From Zeus faber (lineage: Eukaryota; Chordata; Actinopteri; Zeiformes; Zeidae), in NCBI GenBank assembly GCA_960531495.1, contig OY482848.1:24369879-24433878 (forward strand): 64,000 bases of DNA, written 5' to 3'. The number at the start of each line of letters is the position of its first letter. Positions within the stretch are counted from its first letter, which is position 1. Below, in pieces: positions 40,601 through 47,328 of this stretch. The notes beneath the pieces were generated by a model. It searched no databases. It was given only the letters and a program-made list of their open reading frames with translations, and was not told the origin of the DNA. Made by a program: the position numbers and the translations under genes.

Positions 40601-41560
40601 AACCTCATAGCATAGCACCGTGGACAGCTCCATGAGAACTAGAATTTCTTCAGTAAAAATTCAAATATATACACATTTTATTCATGTAATAAATTAACCA
40701 TGTGGGAAGAGTAAGTTGTATTATAGATTTACTCGTACTATTTTAATGTTTTATAGTCACTGCACATAAACCTAAAAAAATACTAAGGCAATTTTAATCT
40801 AAAAGTATAACAGAGTATTTGAATCTGTGCGTCTCTGCGGCTCCGCAATCAGCCGCAAAACCAGGGCGAATCGCACTCAGCGGCGACACTTTATGGGCGT
40901 TTTTGCACTGGCAAATCCTTGCAATATCTTTCGTGAGTTGGATGCTGAGCCGGCGCAACTGATGCGCAAGTCATGGTGCTTCTAGCGGTTGCAACCCATT
41001 CTTTGTGAATTTGCCCTCGAGAGTCCGAGTCAACAAGTAGCTTGTGAAGGGTCTTATGTACTTAGAACACAGTAAAGACAGCAATGTTTTTGAGCTATTT
41101 TGTGTGGTGTCATGCCTCCTCGCCAGATATGACATGGCTGCAGGTAGATATAGAGTGGGTAGAGTGGGCAAAAGTCAGAATTTATTGAGATCAATTGCAA
41201 TTTCCTCAGATTTAAGATATTGAAATATCTTAAAGGTATTAAAGATATCAAAGACATTACGCCTGTGATGGCGTGCTGCGTCGCACCAACGCAGCAGTTA
41301 GTTTCCATTGACCCGCTCCCACGGGAGGTTCTACGGTGCCATGACTCCAACAGCCTGCAGTCCCGTAGATCTACGTCCTCAAGATGGACTTGCGTGTCTC
41401 TCCCTCCCCGCAGGGCGCGGCCGTAGAGGACGGCCGCCTGCAGCGCGGCGACCAGATCATCGCCGTGAGCGGCCACTGCCTGGAGGGCGTGACCCACGCC
41501 GAGGCCGTGGACATCATCAAGAGGACCAAGGGGACCGTGGTCCTCACCGTGCTGTCCTGA
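14697..41560 (+). CDS. mpdz: mpdz (multiple PDZ domain protein, MUPP1), 3' half, 22 exons, 5' end outside window
   Basis: Scaffold protein of tight junctions and the apical polarity network; its PDZ domains bind C-termini of membrane proteins. The joined exons give 2878 coding bases (about 958 residues) ending in TVVLTVLS and a stop. Exons: 14697-14906, 17531-17708, 18322-18432, 19112-19177, 20132-20228, 23449-23657, 24182-24273, 25485-25617, 28776-28868, 29534-29608, 29809-30198, 30839-30922, 32957-33150, 34091-34238, 34353-34424, 34882-34978, 35304-35353, 35502-35624, 35932-36036, 37442-37521, 38295-38418, 41414-41560. Every junction is AG/GT and every phase matches. Seven PDZ domains follow in the order and with the signature peptides of MPDZ PDZ7-13 ([26 protein letters not shown], DGRLxxGDQI). 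PATJ is the close alternative, but the PDZ7 and PDZ8 wording and the neighbouring tyrp1 favour MPDZ. Family assignment is recalled knowledge; boundaries are read from the sequence. Confidence 0.93.
15028..15147. repeat. CA microsatellite with CG interruptions
   Basis: About 120 bases of CA with scattered GCACA, some 120 bases after the mpdz exon ending at 14906. Confidence 0.95.
15180..16811. other. mpdz intron, no gene seen
   Basis: Mixed-composition sequence with a C-rich patch near 16040-16070 and a C8 run near 16190. Only short open frames without family resemblance. Confidence 0.5.
16812..17010 (-). repeat. second copy of the tRNA-headed SINE, diverged
   Basis: Same layout as the copy at 5521-5726 (GCAGACGCTTTTGTCCAA, GGGGTTAAGTGTCTTGCTCAA, CTACCTCCTGAGCC) but with many substitutions. 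Confidence 0.65.
17113..17200. repeat. GT then AT microsatellite
   Basis: A GT run grading into TATATA, in the mpdz intron before the PDZ7 exon. Confidence 0.95.
17531..17708 (+). CDS. mpdz: mpdz exon: PDZ7, first part
   Basis: Encodes [18 protein letters not shown], then [12 protein letters not shown] and up to [12 protein letters not shown] is the GLGF-type carboxylate-binding loop of PDZ7. It is preceded by TGTGTTTCAG; the GTGTGTGTG donor leads within about 20 bases into a long TG repeat. Confidence 0.9.
17731..17776. repeat. GT microsatellite just after the PDZ7 exon donor
   Basis: The donor region (GTGTGTGTGCGC) and this run form nearly continuous GT-rich sequence from 17709. Confidence 0.95.
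18084..18118. repeat. GT microsatellite
   Basis: About 17 GT units in the 17709-18321 mpdz intron. Confidence 0.9.
18322..18432 (+). CDS. mpdz: mpdz exon: PDZ7, second part
   Basis: 37 codons: [19 protein letters not shown] then [13 protein letters not shown]. This is the helix aB and last strand of the PDZ fold. HEQAVEAI carries the His at the first position of helix aB that specifies class I ligands. GT-AG junctions, phase 0. Confidence 0.9.
19112..19177 (+). CDS. mpdz: mpdz exon: Ser/Thr/Pro linker PDZ7-PDZ8
   Basis: 22 codons starting [15 protein letters not shown], in phase 0, with a TTTACCGACAG acceptor and AAGGTACAC donor. Linker sequence is poorly conserved, so support comes from splice sites, phase and position. 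Confidence 0.65.
20132..20228 (+). CDS. mpdz: mpdz exon: linker PDZ7-PDZ8, second exon
   Basis: 97 bases beginning [31 protein letters not shown] precedes it and GTAAGA follows. Entry phase 0 and exit phase 1 match both neighbours. Alternative acceptors just upstream run into stops in the required frame. Confidence 0.6.
20281..20332. repeat. CA microsatellite
   Basis: CA run about 50 bases after the mpdz donor at 20229. Confidence 0.9.
20700..22945 (+). mobile_element. degenerate non-LTR retrotransposon (L2/CR1-like LINE)
   Basis: The endonuclease region (20725-21170) reads [20 protein letters not shown] and [19 protein letters not shown]; more ORF2 follows at 21219-21628 ([11 protein letters not shown]). 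The reverse transcriptase runs about 22066-22940, with [35 protein letters not shown] and a SDDS catalytic-type motif near 22770. The frame is interrupted by several shifts and stops, so it is dead. Clade is from recalled fish LINEs and is tentative. Confidence 0.75.
23449..23657 (+). CDS. mpdz: mpdz exon: PDZ8, first part
   Basis: Encodes [20 protein letters not shown], then the [15 protein letters not shown] loop and [25 protein letters not shown] is the characteristic start of MPDZ PDZ8. The acceptor follows a CTTCTCCCTCCCAG tract; the donor is GTGAGG. Confidence 0.93.
24182..24273 (+). CDS. mpdz: mpdz exon: PDZ8, second part
   Basis: Encodes [18 protein letters not shown] then VKIILIR. 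SHQNAS is the helix aB start and closely matches mammalian MPDZ. TTTTGTCCTCTAG acceptor, GTATAA donor, exit phase 2. Confidence 0.93.
24426..25211. mobile_element. non-autonomous DNA transposon with TTAA target duplication
   Basis: Left end AGGGGACCTATTGTGC and right end GCATAATAGGTCCCCT are inverted repeats; TTAA flanks both (24422-24425 and 25212-25215). TTAA duplications fit piggyBac or Kolobok-type elements. No transposase frame seen. It sits in the mpdz intron between the 24182 and 25485 exons. Confidence 0.65.
25485..25617 (+). CDS. mpdz: mpdz exon: linker PDZ8-PDZ9
   Basis: Encodes [12 protein letters not shown], an acidic stretch, then [13 protein letters not shown], which opens PDZ9. 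Mammalian MPDZ has the same shape here (SSFKNVQHLELPK). TTTTTGTTTTCTAG acceptor, GTAGAG donor. Confidence 0.88.
25665..25940. repeat. GTAG/GTCG tetranucleotide satellite, segment 1
   Basis: Imperfect tandem of TAGGTAGTTATG and GGTCGGTAG-type units, starting just after the mpdz exon ending at 25617. Confidence 0.8.
26384..27449. mobile_element. hAT-like non-autonomous DNA element
   Basis: Ends are inverted: GATGCACCAATCGATCGGCC at the left and AATCGGTGCATC at the right. GATGCACCGAT-type ends are typical of teleost hAT families. No transposase; target duplication not clear. Confidence 0.5.
27675..27905. repeat. GTAG/GTCG tetranucleotide satellite, segment 2
   Basis: Same imperfect unit as at 25665-25940, resuming after the hAT-like element. 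Confidence 0.8.
27906..28230. repeat. unclassified insert splitting the tetranucleotide array
   Basis: A non-repetitive stretch with CpG-containing ends (GGGTTGCCGCAG... GCGCCGCATCCCGAG) interrupts the GTAG array. It could be a short hAT-type element, but I could not confirm terminal repeats. Confidence 0.3.
28230..28735. repeat. GTAG tetranucleotide satellite, segment 3
   Basis: Same unit again, running to within about 40 bases of the mpdz exon at 28776. It contains a higher-order tandem of 73 bp. Confidence 0.85.
28396..28614. repeat. three perfect 73-bp higher-order units
   Basis: Units start at 28396, 28469 and 28542 and are identical by eye over 73 bases each; a partial fourth begins at 28615. 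Recent duplication inside the otherwise diverged satellite. Confidence 0.9.
28776..28868 (+). CDS. mpdz: mpdz exon: PDZ9, first part
   Basis: 31 codons: [17 protein letters not shown] then [12 protein letters not shown] is the carboxylate-binding loop. The acceptor (CTCATGCCTCAG) lies about 35 bases after a tetranucleotide satellite that fills the preceding intron end. Confidence 0.88.
29534..29608 (+). CDS. mpdz: mpdz exon: PDZ9, middle
   Basis: 25 codons: [16 protein letters not shown] then LSAEK. This is the DGR-x-x-GD-x-I signature of the MPDZ/PATJ PDZ family. Phase 0 on both sides. A GATA tetranucleotide array begins about 35 bases past the donor. Confidence 0.9.
29640..29772. repeat. 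GATA tetranucleotide microsatellite
   Basis: About 30 GATA units with a few GACA variants, ending roughly 35 bases before the mpdz exon at 29809. Confidence 0.95.
29809..30198 (+). CDS. mpdz: mpdz exon: PDZ9 end, Ser-rich linker, PDZ10 start
   Basis: 130 codons. [16 protein letters not shown] closes PDZ9, then about 60 residues are almost entirely Ser, Thr and Pro, then [19 protein letters not shown] opens PDZ10. It is preceded by TTTTCCTCCCTCCCTTTAG. The linker is made of repeated TCC/TCT-type codons and is probably disordered and length-variable. Confidence 0.92.
30839..30922 (+). CDS. mpdz: mpdz exon: PDZ10, middle
   Basis: 28 codons: [19 protein letters not shown] then LQAGDQILE. Its donor GTACAC is itself the first part of a CA microsatellite of about 70 bases. 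Confidence 0.92.
30924..30995. repeat. CA microsatellite overlapping an mpdz donor
   Basis: The run begins at the second base of the donor GTACACAC of the exon ending at 30922. Confidence 0.95.
31085..31292 (+). repeat. truncated L2-like LINE 3' tail
   Basis: CTGAAGACCCAGCTCTTCAG leads into GTAAGTCGCTTTGGATAAAA and a short AAATGT repeat. It has the same tail as the SINEs at 5521 and 16812, and is probably the LINE tail from which that SINE tail derives. Confidence 0.55.
31375..32682. mobile_element. DNA transposon-like element with perfect terminal inverted repeats
   Basis: GTGACCCACC at the left and GGTGGGTCAC at the right, each flanked by ATAT. The interior - strand has an N-terminal-transposase-like acidic patch ([18 protein letters not shown], about 31980-32030) broken by stops. 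Superfamily not assigned. Lies in the mpdz intron before the 32957 exon. Confidence 0.55.
32957..33150 (+). CDS. mpdz: mpdz exon: PDZ10 end and PDZ11 start
   Basis: [19 protein letters not shown] ends PDZ10. [14 protein letters not shown] and [11 protein letters not shown] open PDZ11. Mammalian MPDZ likewise packs these two domains close together. CTCCCTGCTCCAG acceptor, GTAACA donor, exit phase 2. Confidence 0.93.
34091..34238 (+). CDS. mpdz: mpdz exon: PDZ11, second part
   Basis: Encodes [39 protein letters not shown] and TETLLQ. NDTG-FVS and GEDVR-AT are close matches to MPDZ PDZ11. TTAATCACAG acceptor, entry phase 2. Confidence 0.93.
34353..34424 (+). CDS. mpdz: mpdz exon: PDZ11, last strand
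   Basis: 24 codons: [18 protein letters not shown], ending QGSQ. Phase 0 both sides. The mammalian protein has TVTLEVGRIKAG at this point. Confidence 0.88.
34882..34978 (+). CDS. mpdz: mpdz exon: linker PDZ11-PDZ12
   Basis: Encodes [20 protein letters not shown] and continues to AGSY. Acceptor TTTTATCCAG, donor GTAAAT, exit phase 1. Identified from splice sites, phase and position. Confidence 0.75.
35304..35353 (+). CDS. mpdz: mpdz exon: short exon opening PDZ12
   Basis: 50 bases encoding [16 protein letters not shown], where mammals have GLRTVEMKK. Preceded by CTGATTTTGCCCAG; donor GTGAGA. Entry phase 1, exit phase 0. Confidence 0.83.
35502..35624 (+). CDS. mpdz: mpdz exon: PDZ12, first part
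   Basis: 41 codons: [19 protein letters not shown] then VPLFIATMD up to RQLQ. SLGI is the binding loop and G-GSP-G-VP-FIA is the MPDZ PDZ12 signature. Confidence 0.93.
35873..35930. repeat. GT microsatellite forming an mpdz acceptor tract
   Basis: GT run with two GTGC interruptions ending in GTCAG, the acceptor of the exon at 35932. Confidence 0.95.
35932..36036 (+). CDS. mpdz: mpdz exon: PDZ12, second part
   Basis: 35 codons: [20 protein letters not shown] then [20 protein letters not shown] is conserved with mammalian MPDZ. The acceptor has no normal pyrimidine tract: a GT repeat (35873-35928) runs up to TCAG. Confidence 0.93.
36123..36385. repeat. AT-rich miniature element (tentative)
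   Basis: GTCGGGCGACC at the left and CGCTGAGCCCTA at the right bound an AT-rich patch with internal inverted ATATCG motifs. It resembles fish miniature elements but the ends are imperfect. Confidence 0.3.
37362..37436. repeat. GT microsatellite forming an mpdz acceptor tract
   Basis: About 37 GT units followed by CTGCAG, the acceptor of the exon at 37442. Confidence 0.95.
37442..37521 (+). CDS. mpdz: mpdz exon: linker PDZ12-PDZ13
   Basis: Encodes [16 protein letters not shown] then [10 protein letters not shown]. The acceptor is CTGCAG directly after a GT microsatellite of about 75 bases. Donor GTAGGA, exit phase 2. Confidence 0.85.
38295..38418 (+). CDS. mpdz: mpdz exon: PDZ13, first part
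   Basis: Encodes [20 protein letters not shown], then [18 protein letters not shown]. This is nearly the mammalian last-PDZ sequence. ATTTTCCCCCAG acceptor, GTGAGA donor, exit phase 0. Confidence 0.95.
38454..39930 (-). mobile_element. Ty3/Gypsy LTR retrotransposon fossil, partial
   Basis: Edges TGTCACG at the left and CTGTGACA at the right are inverted, as expected of LTR termini. On the - strand it shows a reverse transcriptase region (about 39249-39668: [38 protein letters not shown]) and a chromodomain-like integrase end (about 38660-38930: [11 protein letters not shown]). Broken and shortened, with several breaks; age not measurable. It lies in the intron that splits the PDZ13 coding region of mpdz. 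Confidence 0.75.
41414..41560 (+). CDS. mpdz: mpdz terminal exon: PDZ13 end and stop
   Basis: 48 codons plus stop: [49 protein letters not shown]. The ending matches the MPDZ C-terminus. Acceptor CTCCCTCCCCGCAG. Confidence 0.96.
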   Translation, partial: GAAVEDGRLQRGDQIIAVSGHCLEGVTHAEAVDIIKRTKGTVVLTVLS

Positions 41561-41892
41561 GGAGAGCGCCCCCTCGTGTGTCACCGCGAGGGCCGTCACC
41601 CCTGTCCCAAGTAGTCTCCAGCAGGATTTTTTATTTATTTTGTTATTTTATCAAGGGGGCAGAGGTGGAGGCATGAAGGGGTGTGTGAAAAGAAATTGAG
41701 AAAAGGTGGACACCATTTTTAGTTTAGGTCATTCTAAAAAAACGAGTTCATTGGGTGAGCTCCCTGTATTTGTAGATGTAGTGAGATACATTGAGGACAC
41801 TTTTGAAGGAGACCGTATTTTAAGTGACTCTTGTCCCAGTGCAAATGTTAATATATCCAATCTGCTACATCCACACATTGAAAACAAATAAT

Positions 41893-41898
41893 AATAAA
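41893..41898 (+). promoter_or_regulatory. candidate mpdz polyadenylation signal
   Basis: AATAAA about 330 bases after the mpdz stop codon. It is a plausible 3' end signal. Longer 3' UTRs are possible; the sequence alone does not decide. Confidence 0.4.
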
Positions 41899-43439
41899 TG
41901 ACAAAATAGATAGTGATTTGTCTACTTGCACGAATCTACACTGAAAAGAATCATAGCATTGGAGTCATTGGATCAACTCTAAAAAATTGATTTGATCTGC
42001 TAAACCTAGATTTCCTTTTAGGTTTTCCTCAACTTAAAATGTGCAGCTAAATTTCTCGATTCCAAAGTGTGAATGCCAAAGAAATATTGATTCTCACAAA
42101 TGGGAGGATGGGATCGGAGGATTCCGATGCATTTCTTTCAGCACACACGGTACCTCATCCACAAATGTACTACAGCTACGTCGGTGTGTATTTAAACAGT
42201 TATCATCAGCTCATCGTGCCTAAACCTCTCAATGTACAATAGAAAATAGAGAAATCTACAAACCACCAACCAAGACACTCCTGACATCCCAAGAACTGTG
42301 GCAAATAAGTACCAAGTGATTCTGCCAATGTTTTGTGTGGCATTGAGATTTGAGGAGATTTACGTCGGAAAAATGATTTGTCTTTTATGTTTTCAGTTCA
42401 GAGTTACTCTTTTGTTATGTTTGTTCCACACGGCATGGTCCAGTTTGAGTTCTAGTTTATTGCAATATGAAATGTATTTTCCTTGGGTAGCTGTTGTCTT
42501 TTGACAGGATTTCAGGTTTGTAATGATGGTTTTTGATTTGACAAAAAAAGTCGAGTGACTTCCTCATTACTTCAATGTCGTTCAGTCGGTTGGTTTTATA
42601 TGCTGTCATTTGTAACGTTTATATCTCTTTTCTTGTGCTTTTCTTCAATCTGTGTAATACCAGTAGTCATCAGACTCACAAGACATTTGACCTTGTGTGT
42701 ATGTCCTTGTGTATTATCGTCCATCACGTTGTGTAACGACCTTATTAAACATCCATTTGTTAGAGATCTGGATCCTGGGCTGTTTTTTCCAGATTTTCAT
42801 TGTTGGATATGATTTAGTCCAAACTTCCGGACCTGTCCATACTATAGTAAGATACGGGTGAAACTATGATCTGCACCAAATCCATTCCTGGTCAGATTGT
42901 CTCACCAAACACACAACACCATTATTGGACCAGACAGCTTTGTTGGAATAAAAGCATAGCATGGGAAATGTGGTACATTTCAAAATACAATACGTACACA
43001 TTTGTGGAGAACTGGACACATGCACCTGCGGTGCAGTGGAACTGGCAACCCAGTTCTGGGTTCGAGAACCACTATGGATAACAACGGCGAGCAAGTGCAA
43101 GCCAGCATTGGGGACAGGCCTGTCATGATGTGGTCGGAGTATTTGAGCTGAATCGGCCGCTTTAATCCATGACGCTCCTGACGAGAGAAGCGGTGGAAGC
43201 GCTTACACAGGAGCGACATCAAGATGTTTCTCTTCCTTTGCAAAGCAGTCGGCTATGTTTTGCCATGAACTTCATACAATGGCCAATCATACAATCGCCA
43301 TCACAAAATAACCTCCAGCAGGGTGATCGGGATGCCCTCACAACCTGTTTACGGTTGGTGAAACCGGGCGTAAAAACCAGGTGGAGAAGTGGTTGCCCCT
43401 GTTGACCAATCAAAAATCGAGTATTCCACAGAGCCGCGT

Positions 43440-43960
43440 ATTAACAGTGGTACACGTGGATCCTCTTGGGCATTTCACTGCGGGGTTTCCGTTCCGCCAT
43501 GGCACACGGCGCATGCGGGCATGACTCTGCCTTTCGCTGGGACGCCTCCTGCTCTTCCCGACTCGCGGTCGGCGGGGGACAGACAGCGAGGCCCCGCATC
43601 ACGGCGGAGCAGAGATTAGGCCGATGGAGCGGAGGAAGGGATCAGACCAACGGAGAGCGACGGCGGAAGGGGCAGAACACAGCGGCGGAGACGAGCCTCG
43701 ACAGGCCCGGCACGCCGTCCCCGCGCTCGGAAGGTTTTGCCCGCCGTCTTCTTTTCAACCCCGGCGCGCTCCGCTCGGAAAAACCCGGGCCAAACCTTCC
43801 ATCGGCTTTTATTCCCCGGGAAGCCGTTTGCGCACGGACAATATGACAAACAGTGCATTTGCACACAAACGTCTCATTACAGGAGAGGAAGGCGTCGAGT
43901 AGGGGGGGAGGCGGCGGCGGGGGGGGGGGGTCCGTCTGGTGTCTTCATGTTACACGAAGC
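43440..43960. other. CpG-rich patch between mpdz and tyrp1
   Basis: GC- and CpG-rich sequence in an otherwise AT-rich flank, ending in a GGCGGCGGCGGG tract. Frames are open on both strands as expected for GC-rich DNA; none resembles a protein I know. It could be an unannotated promoter, a non-coding RNA start or a CpG island. Confidence 0.45.
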
Positions 43961-44857
43961 CATCTGTTCTCATCGCCAGCGCCGCGGAAACGTGGCCATC
44001 ACAGCCCGTTTTTATCTCCCTCCAGATGAACAATTGCCTCGCCTCCAGGCGTTGTCGTGATGTTAAGGGAGAATGGTGGAATGCTTTTCTTTCATTGTTT
44101 TGGGGGTTTTTTGCTTTTGTTTTTGTAGTATGCGTGAGGTGAGAGAGAGAGAGAGTCTTTTTCTTAGCTCCTCTTTCAGAGGTTTTTTTTTTTTTTTTGT
44201 GGCTGGTTCAGTCCATTATGCAAAACAATTTTTTTTTTGCCCTTCGGAAGGTGACAACATTTTTATCTATTTTCAGCAATGACTTACTGGTTGGAAATAC
44301 TATTTGGCAGGAATCTGGATGTGGCGGGAAGTGTTAGGATCTGACTTCTCCGTTGATTAGGCTAAAGCCTGATAAGCTGACCCTTCAGAAGCTGACTTGA
44401 ATTTCCTGACTCTCCCTCAAAGGTCTATGAGCAGTTTACACCTGCAGGCCACAAACTAGGAAACCTCTTCTGCCATAATCTCCAATATGGCACCTGCCAT
44501 TGCTATTAAAAGATTTATTTGCGATTGAGAATTGACGCATTAAAGCATTTAATCACATTTTTAGAGTCCCTCCAATATCTACCGTTGTAGTTGAGAATGG
44601 ATTATAAACTTTTAGCAATTATCCTAAAGACTGCTTATAGACCGATATGTTATTAACCAATTACAACTCAAAGCACAGCCAGAGTCAAAGTGGAAAAGAT
44701 TGTCCAATTAAGCCAATTTAATTGTTTGCAATCCATACCTCAGTGTATAAGTCAGTGAAGTGTGGAGAGGAATAACCTGAAAAAATCAAATGAATGAAAG
44801 CTGTTGCTTATTATTTATTATTTATATTTTATTATTTATAATATATATTATGATTGT

Positions 44858-44940
44858 TATTATTATTTATTTATCAATTTATTTATTTATTTGTTTGTTT
44901 ATTTGTTTGTTTATTTGTTTGTTTATTTGTTTATTTTTTT
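44858..44940. repeat. TTTA/TTTG tetranucleotide repeat
   Basis: Alternating ATTT and GTTT units in AT-rich intergenic sequence. Confidence 0.85.
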
Positions 44941-45898
44941 AATGTTTTTATTTTTATATTTATATTATTGCCTAGTAGAAGTGGTATACCTTCCTGTAAA
45001 AAAATAGAACAGGCATCTTAAGTGACAAATCCCTATCAGCCTTGATTAAATGATAATAAAAGAAAATGGTTATTATTATTATAATTATTATTAATTTTAT
45101 TATTATTATTATTAATGTTATTAATGCTAACCCAAACCCTAACCCAAACCCTACCCCTTCCTACGCGCAACAAACGGTGGTTATCATTCTGCAGTAGGGC
45201 TGCATGGTTACGGCTGAAATGATAATCACGATTATTTGACTCAATATTGTGAGCACGATTATTTATCATGATAACTAATCCAGTTTAGGGAACATAACTA
45301 TTTAGGTTCTTTGTAAATCAACAGAAAACTGTCTTAACAATAATAATGTACTTTAAAAACATGTAAATAAATAAACTGAAATGCACAAATCTTTGAATCA
45401 AAACAGGACTTTGTTCACATGCTATCACGTGATCTGTGAACTCCTTTAACACCGTGGCACCATGTCGGTGAGGTGGTGATTGTTGATCACAAACTTCTTC
45501 CTCAATACTGAACCGATCTGGATGAAATTCGAACGACGCCATGTTGGAACTGCCCCGAATATCATATTGAGACTGTCTGTGGGTTCCATGACATCGATGA
45601 AGTTCCGACTTCAGTTACAACTGCACGTGCCGCCATCTTGGTGAGGTCCCAATCATTGACCAATCACTAGACTGCAATGCTATCATGTGACCTGTGCATG
45701 CCGTCATTTGCGCATGGGCGCACATTGCGGCGATGATCTTTTTTTTATTTTTATTTTTTGATCAAACTTGGACGAGGTATGTTGAGACTGCCCCGAATAC
45801 ACATTTTATTCTCTTGTCTGTCGAGATCCATGACATCCACACACCACTTGTTAGTGAGTTATTCACTAACAAAAATAATATGGCTCCCCTGATGATGA

Positions 45899-45899
<1 letters not shown>

Positions 45900-45930
<31 letters not shown>

Positions 45931-45956
45931 AAAATAAAAATAATAATATGTATAAC

Positions 45957-46030
<74 letters not shown>
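45900..46030. repeat. triplet arrays: TAC, then TTA facing AAT
   Basis: A TAC run (45901-45931), then a TTA run (about 45958-45988) directly followed by its inverted counterpart AAT/ATA (about 45989-46028), forming a large potential hairpin. A TTGAAC hexamer repeat follows at 46069-46094. Confidence 0.9.
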
Positions 46031-46954
46031 CAGAGGCGAGGAGACTGATATGTGACAAATAATCTCTTGAACTTGAACTTGAACTTGAACTTGATAATCA
46101 GCCGGCGGATATCGGGAATGAAAGGTTCCGCAATTAGTTCTGGCTGGCGAGTTAAAAGGTCAGATAAAACTTGCAAAAAGTGAGGTCATTTATAACAACA
46201 AAATGAAGAGTAAAAAAAAATATAGGAATTGAATTACTATTTTCATATTTACAATATTGTTGAGCGGAGCTGGATGGAGCTACTGAACATAAATAAAGTA
46301 TGGAGAGTATGGAGACAAGGAAATTCGACTGCGACTGTATGTGTCTGCTTCGCCTCTATAGGCCATCAGATGTATACAAGATAGTTGTTTCGGGGGGGGT
46401 GGTTGGATTGGTATCATATTATATGCTCGGCCTTTATTTGAAATGTAATGAAGTGCTGTCGTGAAAACTTAACCTTTATTTGATTGTAGCTTTAATTTAT
46501 TTGACTGTGTTTTCCACGCCTGAAGTAAGGACGTATCACGGCCACACGGGGGCGCTGCACGCGTTAACATCCGTTCTGAGATAATATGTTTTGGTTTACT
46601 GAGCTGGAGATAGTTCTATGGAGAGCTATCAAATACCAGCAGGTTACAGAAACAATGGTATTATCATGTTCTAATCCAAAAATCAACCTTGAGAAATAGG
46701 GGCCGCTTTTAAATCTCGGCATTAAAGCCTTTCGTCAAGGAAATATGTCTCTCCTGAAGCCAGAAATGAGATGCTTGCAACACATGAAGGCTGCAGTAAC
46801 AAAACCATTTTAATCAAAAAGAAATGTCTCACTCGTAAAAATATCACACATAGAAAAATCTGACAACCATTCCTGCAGTGCTTACATCTGCTACTAGTAC
46901 CCCAAGAGCCTAATTCATCGTGAACACATGACGTTGCTTCAAAACCTGCAAAAC

Positions 46955-46960
46955 TTTATT
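46955..46960 (-). promoter_or_regulatory. candidate tyrp1 polyadenylation signal
   Basis: AATAAA on the - strand, about 65 bases past the tyrp1 stop codon, which would imply a very short 3' UTR. Confidence 0.4.
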
Positions 46961-47024
46961 TAGAAGAATGGGAAGGCAAGTAAGAATGGGAAGGAAAGTT
47001 TTCCGGGAGGCCTTCCCGGCTGGT

Positions 47025-47230
47025 TCAGACGACGGACTGTGATTTGTCCATCCTCCTGTCGTCCTCCGAGTAGCGTCTGAAGGTCTCGCCCAGCAGCGGC
47101 TCGAGGGCCTCGGCCGTGCGGTAGGACCGGGCGCGCACGGCGCACGCGATGACGCCGCCGACCACGGCCACCACCAGCACCGCGCCGACGATCGCTATGG
47201 TGATGATCTCAGACAGCGTGTAGGCGCGTG
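47025..47230 (-). CDS. tyrp1: tyrp1 exon 8: membrane span and cytoplasmic tail
   Basis: Encodes [66 protein letters not shown] and stop. The E-x-x-x-PLL pattern resembles the melanosomal dileucine signal of human TYRP1. The acceptor follows a CCCCCCCCCC tract. Confidence 0.95.
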
Positions 47231-47296
47231 CTGCCGGGGGGGGGGGCGAGACCATCAGGTCATCTGGAGTTAATATTGGTGTGTGTGTGTGTGTGT

Positions 47297-47328
<32 letters not shown>

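Larger units (their letters stand above)
41561..46954. other. mpdz 3' UTR/flank and intergenic sequence to tyrp1
   Basis: Contains candidate polyA signals, the CpG-rich patch and simple repeats. No open frame resembling LURAP1L, which lies between TYRP1 and MPDZ in mammals, was found. Confidence 0.55.

Noticed and set aside
17531-41560. Naming the PDZ gene patj instead of mpdz
   Set aside because: The last PDZ domains are similar in both, but the GGRGMGSRL domain, the [12 protein letters not shown] domain and the tyrp1 neighbour match MPDZ.
43000-43080. Pol III promoter-like GGTTCGAGAACC box
   Set aside because: No A box at the right distance and no terminal tail; chance match or very old SINE.
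43466-43902. Overlapping open frames in the CpG-rich patch on both strands
   Set aside because: High GC suppresses stops; no protein resemblance and no splice support.
45128-45156. Telomere-like CCCTAA repeats
   Set aside because: Only a few imperfect units; too short to suggest an internal telomere.
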